A stretch of DNA of 36,153 nt from Oscillospiraceae bacterium (GTDB lineage Bacteria; Bacillota; Clostridia; Oscillospirales; Oscillospiraceae). This document shows, piece by piece, positions 1-9,236 of this stretch; within the stretch, counting starts at the first letter, position 1, and every line of letters begins with the position of its first letter. The translations under genes were made by a program, and so were the position numbers. The stretch lies in NCBI GenBank assembly GCA_017466215.1, contig JAFTUO010000071.1, forward strand, positions 1 to 36,153. The letters are read 5' to 3'. The notes beneath the pieces were generated by a model. The model worked only from the letters and a program-made list of their open reading frames with translations, searched no databases and had not been told where the DNA came from.

Positions 1-40
1 ACTTCTTGCCATAAAGATAAACATTAACCATTTTTTCCAT
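1..40 (-). CDS. Start of an unidentified gene, last visible in the Flx-Hdr operon (partial)
   Basis: Only the first 13 codons are in the window, reading MEKMVNVYLYGKK, with an AAGGAG ribosome binding site just upstream. It lies 12 bases after the stop of flxA on the same strand, so it is the next gene of the mdh-fumC-hdr-flx operon. A short beta-strand-like start (VNVYLYGKK) resembles the first strand of a 2Fe-2S ferredoxin-like fold, as in the iron-sulfur subunits of fumarate reductase or similar enzymes. That is a weak inference from very little sequence, and no function can be assigned from what is visible. Confidence 0.6.
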   Translation of the reverse strand, partial: MEKMVNVYLYGKK

Positions 41-52
41 CGTTATTTCTCC

Positions 53-880
53 TTAATACTCGTCGGGCAGCTCATCCATCTGATCCAAACGGAACACAGG
101 GCCGTCCTTGCAGACGTACTTGTCGCCGATGTTGCACCGGCCGCACTTACCCAGGGCGCACTTCATCTTCAGCTCGAAGGTGGTGTATACCTGATTCTTC
201 TGGAAGCCAAGCTCCATCAGGCCAGAGAGCGTGAACTTGATCATAATGGGAGGGCCGCACATCAGAACGGTCTTGGAGGTGTCAAAGTTCAGCTCCTTGA
301 CGTAGTTGGGAACGAAGCCAACGTGGCCGTCCCACTCCGGCTGGGGATTGTCAATGGTCAGATGCACATTGATGCCGTCCTCCTTGCACCACTCGTCGAT
401 GATCTCGGGGAAGTCCACCAGATCGGCCATACTGCGGGAGCCGTAGACAATGTCGATCTTGCCGTAGCGGTCGCGGTAGTGGCGGCAGTAGTTGATGACA
501 GAGTGCAGCGGCGCAAGGCCGATGCCGCCGGCGATGAACAGCAGATCCTTGCCGGCCAGCTCCGTATCCACAGGGAAGCCGTTGCCGTAAGGGCCGCGGA
601 TGGTGATCTGCTGGCCAACTTCCATCTGATGCAGCCAGGTGGTAACGCAGCCGCACTTTTTAATGGAGAAGTCCAGGTAATCTTTTTCCGTGGGGGAGGA
701 GGTGATGGAGAACAGCGCCTCGCCCACACCGGGGATGGACAGCATTGCGCACTGTCCGGGGATATGCTCAAAGGGCTTTGCACCGTCAATACCGGTAACC
801 CGGAAGGTCTTTACATCCGGTGTGTCGGTGCGGATCATAGTCACGACGCCCAGCATAGGAATCAGCGGATCATTTCTCAT
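53..880 (-). CDS. flxA: FAD/NAD-binding oxidoreductase with 2Fe-2S cluster, FlxA-like
   Basis: A 275-residue protein of the ferredoxin-NADP reductase superfamily, close in layout to PyrK, AsrB and FlxA. The N-terminal half is the FAD domain with an FSITSSP motif in place of the usual RxYSxxS. A pyridine nucleotide domain follows with GGIGLAPLHS and CGPPIM. The C-terminus carries CALGKCGRC and a fourth cysteine (C-x4-C-x2-C-x8-C), a PyrK-type 2Fe-2S site. In FlxABCD-HdrABC complexes this subunit is the NADH entry or exit point. The start at 880 was chosen because its ATG overlaps the TGA of flxB as ATGA and has an AAGGAGG site; the reading frame extends 19 codons further upstream, but that part lies inside flxB. 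Translational coupling to flxB is likely. The family call is secure; the NADH partner role is from known Flx complexes. Confidence 0.88.
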   Translation of the reverse strand: MRNDPLIPMLGVVTMIRTDTPDVKTFRVTGIDGAKPFEHIPGQCAMLSIPGVGEALFSITSSPTEKDYLDFSIKKCGCVTTWLHQMEVGQQITIRGPYGNGFPVDTELAGKDLLFIAGGIGLAPLHSVINYCRHYRDRYGKIDIVYGSRSMADLVDFPEIIDEWCKEDGINVHLTIDNPQPEWDGHVGFVPNYVKELNFDTSKTVLMCGPPIMIKFTLSGLMELGFQKNQVYTTFELKMKCALGKCGRCNIGDKYVCKDGPVFRLDQMDELPDEY

Positions 881-1896
881 ACTTTTTCCTCCTTCAGCGC
901 CTTGGCTACCTTGACGATGTTCATATGGATGGGGCACTTTTTCAGGCAGCGGCCACAGCCGACACAGCCGAAAATGCCCTCATTGTTATTGGGGAAGTAC
1001 ACCAGCTTGTGCATAAATCTCTGGCGGAAGCGCTCCTTCTGGGTGGGGCGGTTGGTGCCGTGAGCCATCATGGTAAAGTCGGAGTACATACAGCTGTCCC
1101 AGCAGCGGAAGCGGCGTACCTCGCGGCCATTGTCGAAATCCTGCACATCGTAGCATTGGCAGGTGGGGCACACGAAGGTGCAGGTGCCGCAGCCCAGGCA
1201 GCTTTCGGAAAGCTCGGCCCACTTGGGGCTGTTGAACACATCCAGCAGCTTTTCGTCCTTAAAGGCCGAAAGATCCAGACCGTTCAGGGGCAGCTTGGCA
1301 AGAATCTTGCGGCTTTCTTCCTGCTGCGCAGTAACGGCAGCATCGTCGCAATCCGTCAGATTCAGGCTTTCGGTCAGAGCTTCGCCCTTTTCTGTATTGG
1401 CACGCCAGTACAGATTCTCGCCGTCCATCCAGCAGGTCACATCGCCGGCGGGGTCAGCCGCGTCGATGCCGAAAACGCCGCAGAAGCAGGTTTCCGCCGG
1501 GCGGGAGCAGGCCAGGGTGATCACCACGCCGTTTTCCCGGCGGGTCTGATAGAAGGTGTCCACAGGATCGGAAAGGAACACCCGATCCAGAATGTCGAAG
1601 CTGGCGCAATCGCAGGCGCGCACGCCAAAGACCACGAAGGGCTTCGCCGCATCCCGATTTTCGACAATGTCGATCTTGGTGCCTTCGACCTTGAAATTGA
1701 CCAGGTTTTCGACCTGGGGGAAGAACAGATCCTTGGCGCTGCGGACGGTGTTCAGCTTGTCAGTCAGGGAAATTCCCTCTGCCCAGGGGGTGAACTTGGC
1801 AGCGCCGGCGCCATCGTCGGCAGGGATGTACAACATTTTCTGGGAAGAAATCGCAGAAAACAGTTCATTCAACTGGGAAATTGCAATCTTTTTCAT
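877..1896 (-). CDS. flxB: 4Fe-4S dicluster protein, FlxB-like (AsrA-type)
   Basis: A 339-residue iron-sulfur protein of the anaerobic sulfite reductase A / hydrogenase beta-like group. Two C-terminal 4Fe-4S motifs are visible: CLGCGTCTFVCP (Cys 233, 236, 239, 243) and CVGCGRCLKKCP (Cys 311, 314, 317, 321). Extra cysteines at CPTCQCYD may bind further cofactor. The N-terminal 220 residues, with GVRACDCASFDIL and a LACSRPAETCFCG segment, are typical of this family. It sits between flxC and flxA with a 1-base gap and a 4-base overlap. In Flx-Hdr complexes it should wire FlxA to FlxC and FlxD. An RBS reading GGGAGG precedes the ATG. Assignment as FlxB rests on operon order as well as motifs. Confidence 0.85.
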   Translation of the reverse strand: MKKIAISQLNELFSAISSQKMLYIPADDGAGAAKFTPWAEGISLTDKLNTVRSAKDLFFPQVENLVNFKVEGTKIDIVENRDAAKPFVVFGVRACDCASFDILDRVFLSDPVDTFYQTRRENGVVITLACSRPAETCFCGVFGIDAADPAGDVTCWMDGENLYWRANTEKGEALTESLNLTDCDDAAVTAQQEESRKILAKLPLNGLDLSAFKDEKLLDVFNSPKWAELSESCLGCGTCTFVCPTCQCYDVQDFDNGREVRRFRCWDSCMYSDFTMMAHGTNRPTQKERFRQRFMHKLVYFPNNNEGIFGCVGCGRCLKKCPIHMNIVKVAKALKEEKV

Positions 1897-1897
1897 C

Positions 1898-2857
1898 TTA
1901 TTGCCCTCCCCGTTCGTGTACGATGGACGGCTCGCAGTCGTCCACGGTGAAGTTGGTCAGCGGCGGCTTGGTGTCCATATCCGCGCCGGCCTGATAAGGC
2001 CCGTACAGCTCATTGATGTCCTTGATCATCTTTCTGTTCAGCAGGTGCAGGGGGATATTCTGGGGACATACCCGGCTGCATTCACCGCAGTCGGTGCAGC
2101 GGCCGGTAACGTGGAATGCCCGAATGATGTGGAACATATTTTCCTCGAAGGAATCGGCAGCCGCCTTGTTCCGGACACCGGAGTTCGCGTTGTCGAATAC
2201 GCACTTTTCGCAGCTGCAGGCGGGGCAGACATTGCGGCAGGCGTTGCAGCGAATGCAGCGGGACAGCTCACCGCGCCAAAATTCGAAGCGCTCCTCGGGG
2301 CTCATAGCCTCTAATCTTGCGATCTCGCCGAAGCGGTCATTCTCGGTTTCTTCGCCCTGCTCGCCGATCAGCTCGTCGAAAATGACGATTTTTTTGCTCT
2401 TGCAGGAGGCGCAGCGGTCAGCGATGGCATCGGCCTTCAGAACGGTCTTTTCGCCGTACAGAGTGTCAACGATCAGGTTCTCGCCCTCTTCCTTGACGGA
2501 GAGGACACCGTCGCCCAGCTTGGCGGCATCGCACATACCGTCGCACTGAACGCCCACAACGTAAACGTTGTCACGCCAGATACGATGCTCCTTTAATAGC
2601 TGCTGGAAGGAGTAGCTGTCGCAGGGCTTGATGAATGCTGCGACCTTGCCGCCCTTGCGGCTCTCAGCGATCAGGTATTTGCTCAGGTTTGCGCCGGCAA
2701 ATACATTGAAAACGAAGTCCTTCTCGATCTGCTCCTTGGTGGTGAACACGGCGGGGGTCAGGTCGTAGAAGAATTCGCCGGCCTTCCAGCCCAGGATCCG
2801 GTCAACAGTGCCGTTTTCCAGCAGCTGGGTGGCTTTTTGTTTTAATCTTTCCTGCAT
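1898..2857 (-). CDS. flxC: 4Fe-4S dicluster protein, FlxC-like
   Basis: A 319-residue protein with two ferredoxin motifs in the C-terminal half: CIRCNACRNVCP (Cys 201, 204, 207, 211), immediately followed by more cysteines in ACSCEKC, and CTDCGECSRVCP (Cys 254, 257, 260, 264). The N-terminal part contains KPCDSYSFQQLL and a DRCASCKS segment, as in coenzyme F420 hydrogenase/dehydrogenase beta-related proteins. The start overlaps the 3' end of the MvhD-like gene by 16 bases and has a GGAGG site. The expected role is electron relay between the NADH module (FlxA) and the MvhD-like/HdrA module. The family is well supported, the exact route is inferred. Confidence 0.85.
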   Translation of the reverse strand: MQERLKQKATQLLENGTVDRILGWKAGEFFYDLTPAVFTTKEQIEKDFVFNVFAGANLSKYLIAESRKGGKVAAFIKPCDSYSFQQLLKEHRIWRDNVYVVGVQCDGMCDAAKLGDGVLSVKEEGENLIVDTLYGEKTVLKADAIADRCASCKSKKIVIFDELIGEQGEETENDRFGEIARLEAMSPEERFEFWRGELSRCIRCNACRNVCPACSCEKCVFDNANSGVRNKAAADSFEENMFHIIRAFHVTGRCTDCGECSRVCPQNIPLHLLNRKMIKDINELYGPYQAGADMDTKPPLTNFTVDDCEPSIVHERGGQ

Positions 2858-3282
2858 CTCAGATCCTCCAATCTCCGGTTCGGGCCAAGCTTATGGATCG
2901 TCGCGGAAAAGTCGTTCATAGTGGCGGCAAACTTTGCGCCCTCAGCAGCGGATACCCATTCAACACGGGTGCGCTCCCGCTCGATGCCCAAAAAGTCCAG
3001 CATAGAGAACAGCAGGGTCATACGGCGGCGGGCATAGTAGTTGCCGGTGGTGTAGTGGCAGTCGCCGGGGTGGCAACCGCACAGGATCACGCCGTCAGCG
3101 CCCCGCTGGAATGCACGCAGAACGAACATCGGATTCAGGCGGCAGGAGCAGGGGATGCGGATGATCTTTACATTGGCGGGGTACTGCAGACGGTTGGTAC
3201 CGGAAAGGTCCGCGCCTGCGTAGGAGCACCAGTTGCAGCAGAATGCAACGATGGTGGGCTTGAATTCTTCATTTACCGGCAT
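2842..3282 (-). CDS. flxD: MvhD-type 2Fe-2S protein, FlxD-like
   Basis: A 146-residue member of the MvhD family (methyl-viologen hydrogenase delta, also called hydrogenase iron-sulfur subunit), which docks electron donors to HdrA. Cysteine motifs are CCNWC (15, 16, 19), CSCR (45, 47) and CGCHPGDC (68, 70, 75). Many family members have CSGR at the second position, so Cys 47 is an extra cysteine here. The start at 3282 is chosen because the protein then begins MPVNEEFKPTIVAF, matching family length, and because its ATG overlaps the hdrA stop by 10 bases. An upstream in-frame extension to 3381 lies entirely inside hdrA and is not credible. Together with HdrA this defines the electron-bifurcation junction of the complex. 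Confidence 0.88.
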   Translation of the reverse strand: MPVNEEFKPTIVAFCCNWCSYAGADLSGTNRLQYPANVKIIRIPCSCRLNPMFVLRAFQRGADGVILCGCHPGDCHYTTGNYYARRRMTLLFSMLDFLGIERERTRVEWVSAAEGAKFAATMNDFSATIHKLGPNRRLEDLRCRKD

Positions 3283-5261
3283 ATTGCATCCACCTCCGCC
3301 ATAATTTGCTTGTTGGAGAAGCCCTTCAGGTCCATAGCACCGGAGGGGCAGGCAACGGTACAAGCGCCGCAGCCCTGGCAAACCGCGGGATTGACCTGGG
3401 CCACACGGCGAAGGAGCGTCGTGCGGTTGGGGCCGCGGAATTCCTTGTCAACATAGGTAATTGCGCCGTAGGGGCAGACCTTTTCACAGCTGGAGCAGCC
3501 GTTGCACATCAGCTCATCCGGCTGGGCGGTGCAGGGGTTGCAGACCAGATGATCCTTGTTCAGCAAACCGATGACCTTGGCTGCGGCGGCAGATGCCTGC
3601 GCCACGGTTTCGGGGATGTCCTTGGGGCCCTGGCAGGCGCCGGACAGGAAGATGCCGGCGGTGGGGCTTTCCACGGGACGCAGCTTGGGGTGTGCCTCGG
3701 TGAAGAAGTCGTTGGTGTCCATAGAGGCGGTCAGCATCGTGGCAAGAGGTCTTGCGCTCTTGTCCGGCTCGATGGCAGCAGCCAGGACAACCATATCGGC
3801 GTCGATATGCAGCTGCTGATTGCCGATCAGGTCGGAAGCCTGCACCTTCAGCTTGCCGTTTTCGGGAACGACCTTGCCCACCATACCCTTGACATAGTGG
3901 ACGCCGTATTCTTCCACAGCTCTGCGGTAGAATTCGTCGAAATTCTTACCGGGGGTACGCACATCAATATAGAATACGTACACATCGGTGTCGGGGTACT
4001 TTTCGCGGCACAGCATTGCGTGCTTGGCGGTGTACATACAGCAGATCTTGGAGCAGTAGGGCTTGCCCTTGCTGTCGTCGCAGCGGGAGCCGACGCACTG
4101 CACAAATACGATGGTGTGAGGATGCTGTCCGTCGGAAGGACGCAGCAGCGTACCGCCGGTAGGACCGGCAGCGTTCATCAGACGCTCAAACTCCAGAGAG
4201 GTAACCACGTCGGGGCTCTGGGAGTAAGCAAACTCATCGTACTGGTCCAGCTTGATGGGGTTAAAGCCGGTGGCGACCACGATTGCGCCGTATTCCTGCT
4301 CAATGAAAGCGTCCTTCTGCGTGTAGTCGATAGCGCCGGCGGTACAGACCTTGGAGCAGACGCCGCACTTGCCGGATTTCAGCATCGTGCAGTAGTCAGC
4401 GTCGATGGTAGCTACCTTCGGCACAGCCTGGGCAAAGGGGATGTAAATGGCGCGGCGGTTGTCAAGGCCCAGATTGAAGGCGTTGGGCACTTTCTTCTGG
4501 GGGCACTTTTCGGTGCAAAGACCGCAGCCGGTGCATTTGGTCTCGTCAACATACCGGGCCTTCTTCTTGATGGTGACCTTAAAGTTACCAACGAAGCCCT
4601 TGACGGAGGAAACCTCGGAGTAGGAATAAATGTGGATCTTCTCGTTCTGGGCGGCATCCACCATCTTGGGGGTCAGGATACAAGCCGCACAGTCCAATGT
4701 GGGGAAGGTCTTGTCGATCTGGGTCATCTTGCCGCCGATGGTGGGCTCTTTTTCCACGATGTCCACATCAAAGCCGGCGTCAGCGATGTCCAGCGCCGTC
4801 TGGATGCCGGCGATACCGCCGCCGATGACCAGCGCACGCTTCTTAACGGGGGATGTGCCGGAGGTCAGGGGTGCATTCAGGTGTACCTTGGCGATGGCGG
4901 CGCGGCCCAGGATGACGGCCTTCTCGGTGGCAGTTTCCTTGTCCTTGTGGATCCAGGAGCACTGCTCACGGATATTGGCGATCTCCACCATATAGGGGTT
5001 CAGGCCAGCCTTCTCGCAGGTCTTGCGGAAGGTGTTTTCGTGCATTCTGGGGGAGCAGGAGCAGATCACAACACCGGTAAGATTGTACTTAGCGATGCTT
5101 TCCTGGATCATTTCCTGACCGGCCTGGGAGCACATATACTGATAATTGGTGGAAAAGACCACGCCGGGCTCTTTGGCCAAAACTTCGGCAACCTTTTCCA
5201 CATCTACCGTGGCGGCGATGTTACTGCCGCACCAGCAGACGAATACGCCTACGCGTTGCAT
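3273..5261 (-). CDS. hdrA: Heterodisulfide reductase subunit A-like flavoprotein
   Basis: A 662-residue HdrA, the FAD subunit that performs flavin-based electron bifurcation in Hdr complexes. In order: an N-terminal domain with FVCWCG (Cys 9, 11) and CSCSPRMHE around residue 67; a Rossmann FAD motif GGGIAGIQTALDIA at 147-160; LDCAACILTPKM near 189-200; an inserted ferredoxin domain with Cys 243, 246, 249, 253 and 291, 299, 302, 306; and C-terminal clusters CNGCSSCEKVCP (586-597) and CQGCGACTVACP (628-639). The size is usual for a bacterial HdrA. It lies between hdrC (11-base gap, GAGGTG ribosome binding site) and the MvhD-like gene (10-base overlap). Whether it truly bifurcates cannot be read from the motifs alone, but the subunit set NADH module, MvhD, HdrA, HdrBC is the one known for this. 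Confidence 0.92.
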   Translation of the reverse strand: MQRVGVFVCWCGSNIAATVDVEKVAEVLAKEPGVVFSTNYQYMCSQAGQEMIQESIAKYNLTGVVICSCSPRMHENTFRKTCEKAGLNPYMVEIANIREQCSWIHKDKETATEKAVILGRAAIAKVHLNAPLTSGTSPVKKRALVIGGGIAGIQTALDIADAGFDVDIVEKEPTIGGKMTQIDKTFPTLDCAACILTPKMVDAAQNEKIHIYSYSEVSSVKGFVGNFKVTIKKKARYVDETKCTGCGLCTEKCPQKKVPNAFNLGLDNRRAIYIPFAQAVPKVATIDADYCTMLKSGKCGVCSKVCTAGAIDYTQKDAFIEQEYGAIVVATGFNPIKLDQYDEFAYSQSPDVVTSLEFERLMNAAGPTGGTLLRPSDGQHPHTIVFVQCVGSRCDDSKGKPYCSKICCMYTAKHAMLCREKYPDTDVYVFYIDVRTPGKNFDEFYRRAVEEYGVHYVKGMVGKVVPENGKLKVQASDLIGNQQLHIDADMVVLAAAIEPDKSARPLATMLTASMDTNDFFTEAHPKLRPVESPTAGIFLSGACQGPKDIPETVAQASAAAAKVIGLLNKDHLVCNPCTAQPDELMCNGCSSCEKVCPYGAITYVDKEFRGPNRTTLLRRVAQVNPAVCQGCGACTVACPSGAMDLKGFSNKQIMAEVDAICR

Positions 5262-5272
5262 GATCTTTCACC

Positions 5273-5644
5273 TCACTTTCTGTATTTACGGAAGGCGGCG
5301 GTGATGGCCTGCTGAGGCAGCTCATCATCCAGCAGCGCCGGAATTTCGTCGGGGGTCAGGTGTGCGCCGCCCTGCTGACGGACAACCGCCAGACGGACAG
5401 CCTCGATCACCTTGGCCGGCTCTACATTTCTGGGGCAGCGCTCCACGCAGGCAAAGCAGCTCAGGCAGAAGTCGATACCCTCGGAATTCATCAGCTCGTG
5501 AATGCGGCCGTTTTCCACCATATCTACAAACTGATGGGGGTGAAACTGCATCCTCTCAAAGGCCGGGCAGGAAGCGGTGCATTTGCCGCACTTCATACAC
5601 TTGCGGGGATTGACGCCGGAAATGCGCTTGATAGTGTCGATCAT
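5273..5644 (-). CDS. hdrC: Heterodisulfide reductase subunit C-like ferredoxin
   Basis: A 123-residue two-cluster ferredoxin protein that links HdrA to HdrB. Both 4Fe-4S motifs are complete: CMKCGKCTASCP (Cys 16, 19, 22, 26) and CLSCFACVERCP (Cys 60, 63, 66, 70), followed by the usual helical C-terminus. The start at 5644 gives the protein MIDTIKRISGVNPRKC, has an AAGGAGG site, and overlaps the hdrB stop as ATGA, so translational coupling is likely. A 36-codon upstream extension in the same frame would lie within hdrB and was rejected. The length is shorter than methanogen HdrC, as is usual for bacterial versions. Confidence 0.9.
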   Translation of the reverse strand: MIDTIKRISGVNPRKCMKCGKCTASCPAFERMQFHPHQFVDMVENGRIHELMNSEGIDFCLSCFACVERCPRNVEPAKVIEAVRLAVVRQQGGAHLTPDEIPALLDDELPQQAITAAFRKYRK

Positions 5645-6432
5645 TTTGCTGCCTCCTTTACGCCAAGAGCTTCGGCCAGAAGCTCGGTGAAGTAAGCAAC
5701 GGGAAGACCGTCCGTTGCGTTTTCTTTCAGGTTGTACAGGCACAGCGGGCAAGCGGTGATCAATTCTTCTGCGCCGCAGTTGCGGGCGTTTTCCATAATG
5801 GCATCCACCTGCTTGGTGGCAAAGCCCTTGTCCTTAATGGTGCAGTAGCCGCCGCAGCATTCGTTGCGCCGGGCATAGATCACCGGCTCAGCGCCGATAG
5901 CGCGGATGAAATCCTCCAAAATGGTGGGATTTTCAGGATCGTCAAAGCCCATTTCGCTGGCAGGACGCAGCAGCATACAGCCGTAGTAAGCGCCGATCTT
6001 GCGGCCGGTCAGGGGATTGACCACCTTTTCCTTAAGAACATCGAAGCCAATCTTGTCCCGCAGAACTTCTAAGTAGTGCCGCACATTGGTTTCGCCTGCA
6101 TAGGGGGTCTCCAGCTTTAAGTAACGGGCAACCTTGTCGCGGATGGTTTCGTCGGTGCGCAGGTCATTGTTGACCCGCTTGATCACGTGGTGGCAGGCGG
6201 AGCAAAGGGTTACCAGATCCTGGCCCTTTTCTCCCGCGGCCATCAGCGCGCGGACAGAGGAAAGTCTGGTGGCAATTTCGTCTTTTGCCATGGGGTACAC
6301 AGCGCCGCAGCACTGCCAATCCGGCAGCTCTTCCAGCGTAAAGCCCAGCGCCTCCGCGGAGGCTCTGCCCCAGATATCCAGATCTTTACCTTTTGTTTTC
6401 AGGGTACAACCCGGAAAATAAGAATATGTCAT
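5641..6432 (-). CDS. hdrB: Heterodisulfide reductase subunit B-like (two CCG domains)
   Basis: A 263-residue protein with two CCG domains, the active-site subunit of Hdr complexes that binds non-cubane 4Fe-4S clusters. The first domain has Cys 9, Cys 41-42 (QCCGAV) and CSAC (77, 80). The second has Cys 152, ECCGGYC (192, 193, 197) and CPLC (228, 231). All cluster-binding cysteines expected for an active HdrB appear to be present. In methanogens the substrate is CoM-S-S-CoB; bacteria lack this, and in Desulfovibrio DsrC has been proposed as partner. No DsrC gene is visible here, so the electron acceptor is unknown. The gene follows fumC by 16 bases with a GAGGAA ribosome binding site. Confidence 0.9.
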   Translation of the reverse strand: MTYSYFPGCTLKTKGKDLDIWGRASAEALGFTLEELPDWQCCGAVYPMAKDEIATRLSSVRALMAAGEKGQDLVTLCSACHHVIKRVNNDLRTDETIRDKVARYLKLETPYAGETNVRHYLEVLRDKIGFDVLKEKVVNPLTGRKIGAYYGCMLLRPASEMGFDDPENPTILEDFIRAIGAEPVIYARRNECCGGYCTIKDKGFATKQVDAIMENARNCGAEELITACPLCLYNLKENATDGLPVAYFTELLAEALGVKEAAK

Positions 6433-6448
6433 AGCAATTCCTCTTTTA

Positions 6449-7825
<1,377 letters not shown>

Positions 7826-7838
7826 AGAGAAATCCTCC

Positions 7839-8786
7839 TTAGATTTCGATGGCTGCGATGGTCTCTTTCAGCTTGTCGGCGCTGCGATGCAGCTTTGCCA
7901 GCTCGTCGTCGGTCAGATCGTTCTGGATCTTGCCGCGGATGCCGGTGTCGTCAACAATGCACAGGGTGCTCAGGCACACGTCGTTGATGCCGTACTCGCC
8001 CTTCATCATAGAAGAAACGGTCAGAGCTGTGCCGGAGCCGTTGAAGATGCAGCGAACGATATGGCAGACAGACATAGCAACGGCGTAGTTGGTAACGCCC
8101 TTGGCCTTGATGACCACAGCGCCGCTGGTGCGCACGTGCTCTTCGATGCCCTCATAGTCGCCGTTAAAGGCAATGTGCTGATTCTTGGGGGCGTTCTTCT
8201 TGTAGTTGGCAATGCGGTTGTTGGAAATGGTGGCCAGAGACCAGGGCACGAAGGAGCTGTCGCCGTGCTCACCGTAAACGTGGGCGTGGACATTCTTGGG
8301 GCTGATGTTGAACTGTCTTGCCAGCTCAGCCTGCAGACGGGCGGTATCCAGGATCGTACCGGAGCCGATGATCCGCTTTCTGGGAATGCCGGAGATCTTG
8401 TGGAACACATAGGTCAGCACGTCAACGGGATTGGAAACGATAATATAGATGGCATCGGGAGCGTACTTGACGATGTTGGGCGTAATATCCTTCAGGATAT
8501 TTACGTTGGTCTGTGCCAGCTCCAGACGGGTCTGGCCGGGCTTTCTGGGAAGACCGGAGGTGATAACAACAATATCAGAGCCCTTGGCATCCTCGTAATC
8601 GCCGCCGTAGACATTGGCAGGAGAAGCAAAGCTTAAGCCCTGATAGATGTCCATAGCTTCGCCGAAGGCCTTTTCCTTGTTAATGTCCACCAGAACGATC
8701 TCTGTTGCGACGTTGGTGACTGCCAGGTCGTTGGCGATGGATGCGCCGACACTGCCGGCACCGATGATCGTGATTTTTTTGCCCAT
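7839..8786 (-). CDS. mdh: LDH-like malate dehydrogenase (NAD-dependent)
   Basis: A 315-residue member of the lactate/malate dehydrogenase family. IGAGSVG near the N-terminus is the NAD-binding loop and Asp 34 in VLVD indicates NAD over NADP. Catalytic residues are Asp 147 and Arg 150 (LDTARLQ) and His 174 (GEHGDS); Arg 87 is the second substrate arginine. The substrate-specificity position reads GLPRKPG, with Arg 81 where lactate dehydrogenases have Gln (position 102 in the usual numbering). Arginine there selects dicarboxylates, so malate/oxaloacetate is predicted although homology searches would often say L-lactate dehydrogenase. The adjacent fumarase agrees. Start: ATG 8786 is 10 bases from AAGGAG; an in-frame ATG at 8792 (MIMGKK) is an equally plausible start. 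First gene of the operon. Confidence 0.85.
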   Translation of the reverse strand: MGKKITIIGAGSVGASIANDLAVTNVATEIVLVDINKEKAFGEAMDIYQGLSFASPANVYGGDYEDAKGSDIVVITSGLPRKPGQTRLELAQTNVNILKDITPNIVKYAPDAIYIIVSNPVDVLTYVFHKISGIPRKRIIGSGTILDTARLQAELARQFNISPKNVHAHVYGEHGDSSFVPWSLATISNNRIANYKKNAPKNQHIAFNGDYEGIEEHVRTSGAVVIKAKGVTNYAVAMSVCHIVRCIFNGSGTALTVSSMMKGEYGINDVCLSTLCIVDDTGIRGKIQNDLTDDELAKLHRSADKLKETIAAIEI

Positions 8787-8878
8787 AATCATTACTCTCC
8801 TTGTAAAAATGTGTGGGTTTGTTACTTCCTTAAGGTCGCCGCAAATTTGCTCGCAGCAACCCATTGTTAACCATCATA

Positions 8879-8907
8879 ATTGTACTCTTTTTTACAGAAA
8901 AAGTCAA
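8879..8907 (-). promoter_or_regulatory. Sigma-A promoter of the mdh-fumC-hdr-flx operon
   Basis: On the minus strand TTGACT (8907-8902) and TACAAT (8884-8879) are separated by exactly 17 bases. This is the only good promoter seen between mdh and the left window edge. The leader to the mdh start is about 85 bases and includes a perfect 10-bp palindrome GCAAATTTGC at 8841-8850, whose role is unknown. Confidence 0.8.
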
Positions 8908-8981
8908 CATACACACCGGGGATAACACCACCCAAAAACAGCGGTAAAAACCGGGAAAATTTGTAAGAAGATACAGACCTA

Positions 8982-9150
8982 TATACCCTCTCCCGGGGAG
9001 AGGGTGTCAGCCGTTAGGCTGACGGGTGTGGAATGGCGTGCAGCTAAATACAACAAAAGACTTAAAATTGTACGCAATTTCAGATTACTGCCCGCATTCC
9101 ACTTCCGGCACGGCTTGCGCCGCGCCACCTTCTCCCCGGGAGAAGGTATA
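8982..9150. repeat. Intergenic hairpin repeat, copy A (CTCCCGGGGAG class)
   Basis: A 169-bp element whose ends are inverted repeats (TATACC...GGTATA). Each arm holds a CTCCCGGGGAG palindrome and, further in, GTGGAATG. Each arm also carries a small extra hairpin: GTCAGCC-GTTA-GGCTGAC at 9006-9023 and GGCACGGC-TTGC-GCCGCGCC at about 9107-9126. Copies B and C in this window share the layout and nearly the same length. No ORF is in it. It lies between the divergent mdh and GH20 promoters. The rest of the 8793-9236 gap holds only those two promoters and the mdh leader. Confidence 0.85.
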
Positions 9151-9170
9151 GATACGAATGCAAATAAACC

Positions 9171-9199
9171 TTGCATTCAAACTCTGCGCAGGCTATAAT
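9171..9199 (+). promoter_or_regulatory. Promoter of the GH20 gene
   Basis: TTGCAT at 9171-9176 and TATAAT at 9194-9199 with a 17-base spacer, 37 bases before the GH20 start codon. The same hexamer pair and spacing recur in front of mtlD. Confidence 0.82.
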
Positions 9200-9236
9200 G
9201 GCTGTATCCAGATGAAAAACGGAGGGAAAATCCAAA

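Noticed and set aside
2893-5315. Long plus-strand reading frames opposite hdrA and other genes of the operon
   Set aside because: They have no start sites, no recognisable domains and low-complexity Gly/Ala/Val composition typical of antisense frames in GC-rich coding DNA.
8860-8884. Possible Rex operator upstream of mdh
   Set aside because: A TTGTTAA half-site is present at 8864-8870 near the transcription start, but the other half of the Rex consensus is missing (CATAATT where TTAACAA is expected).
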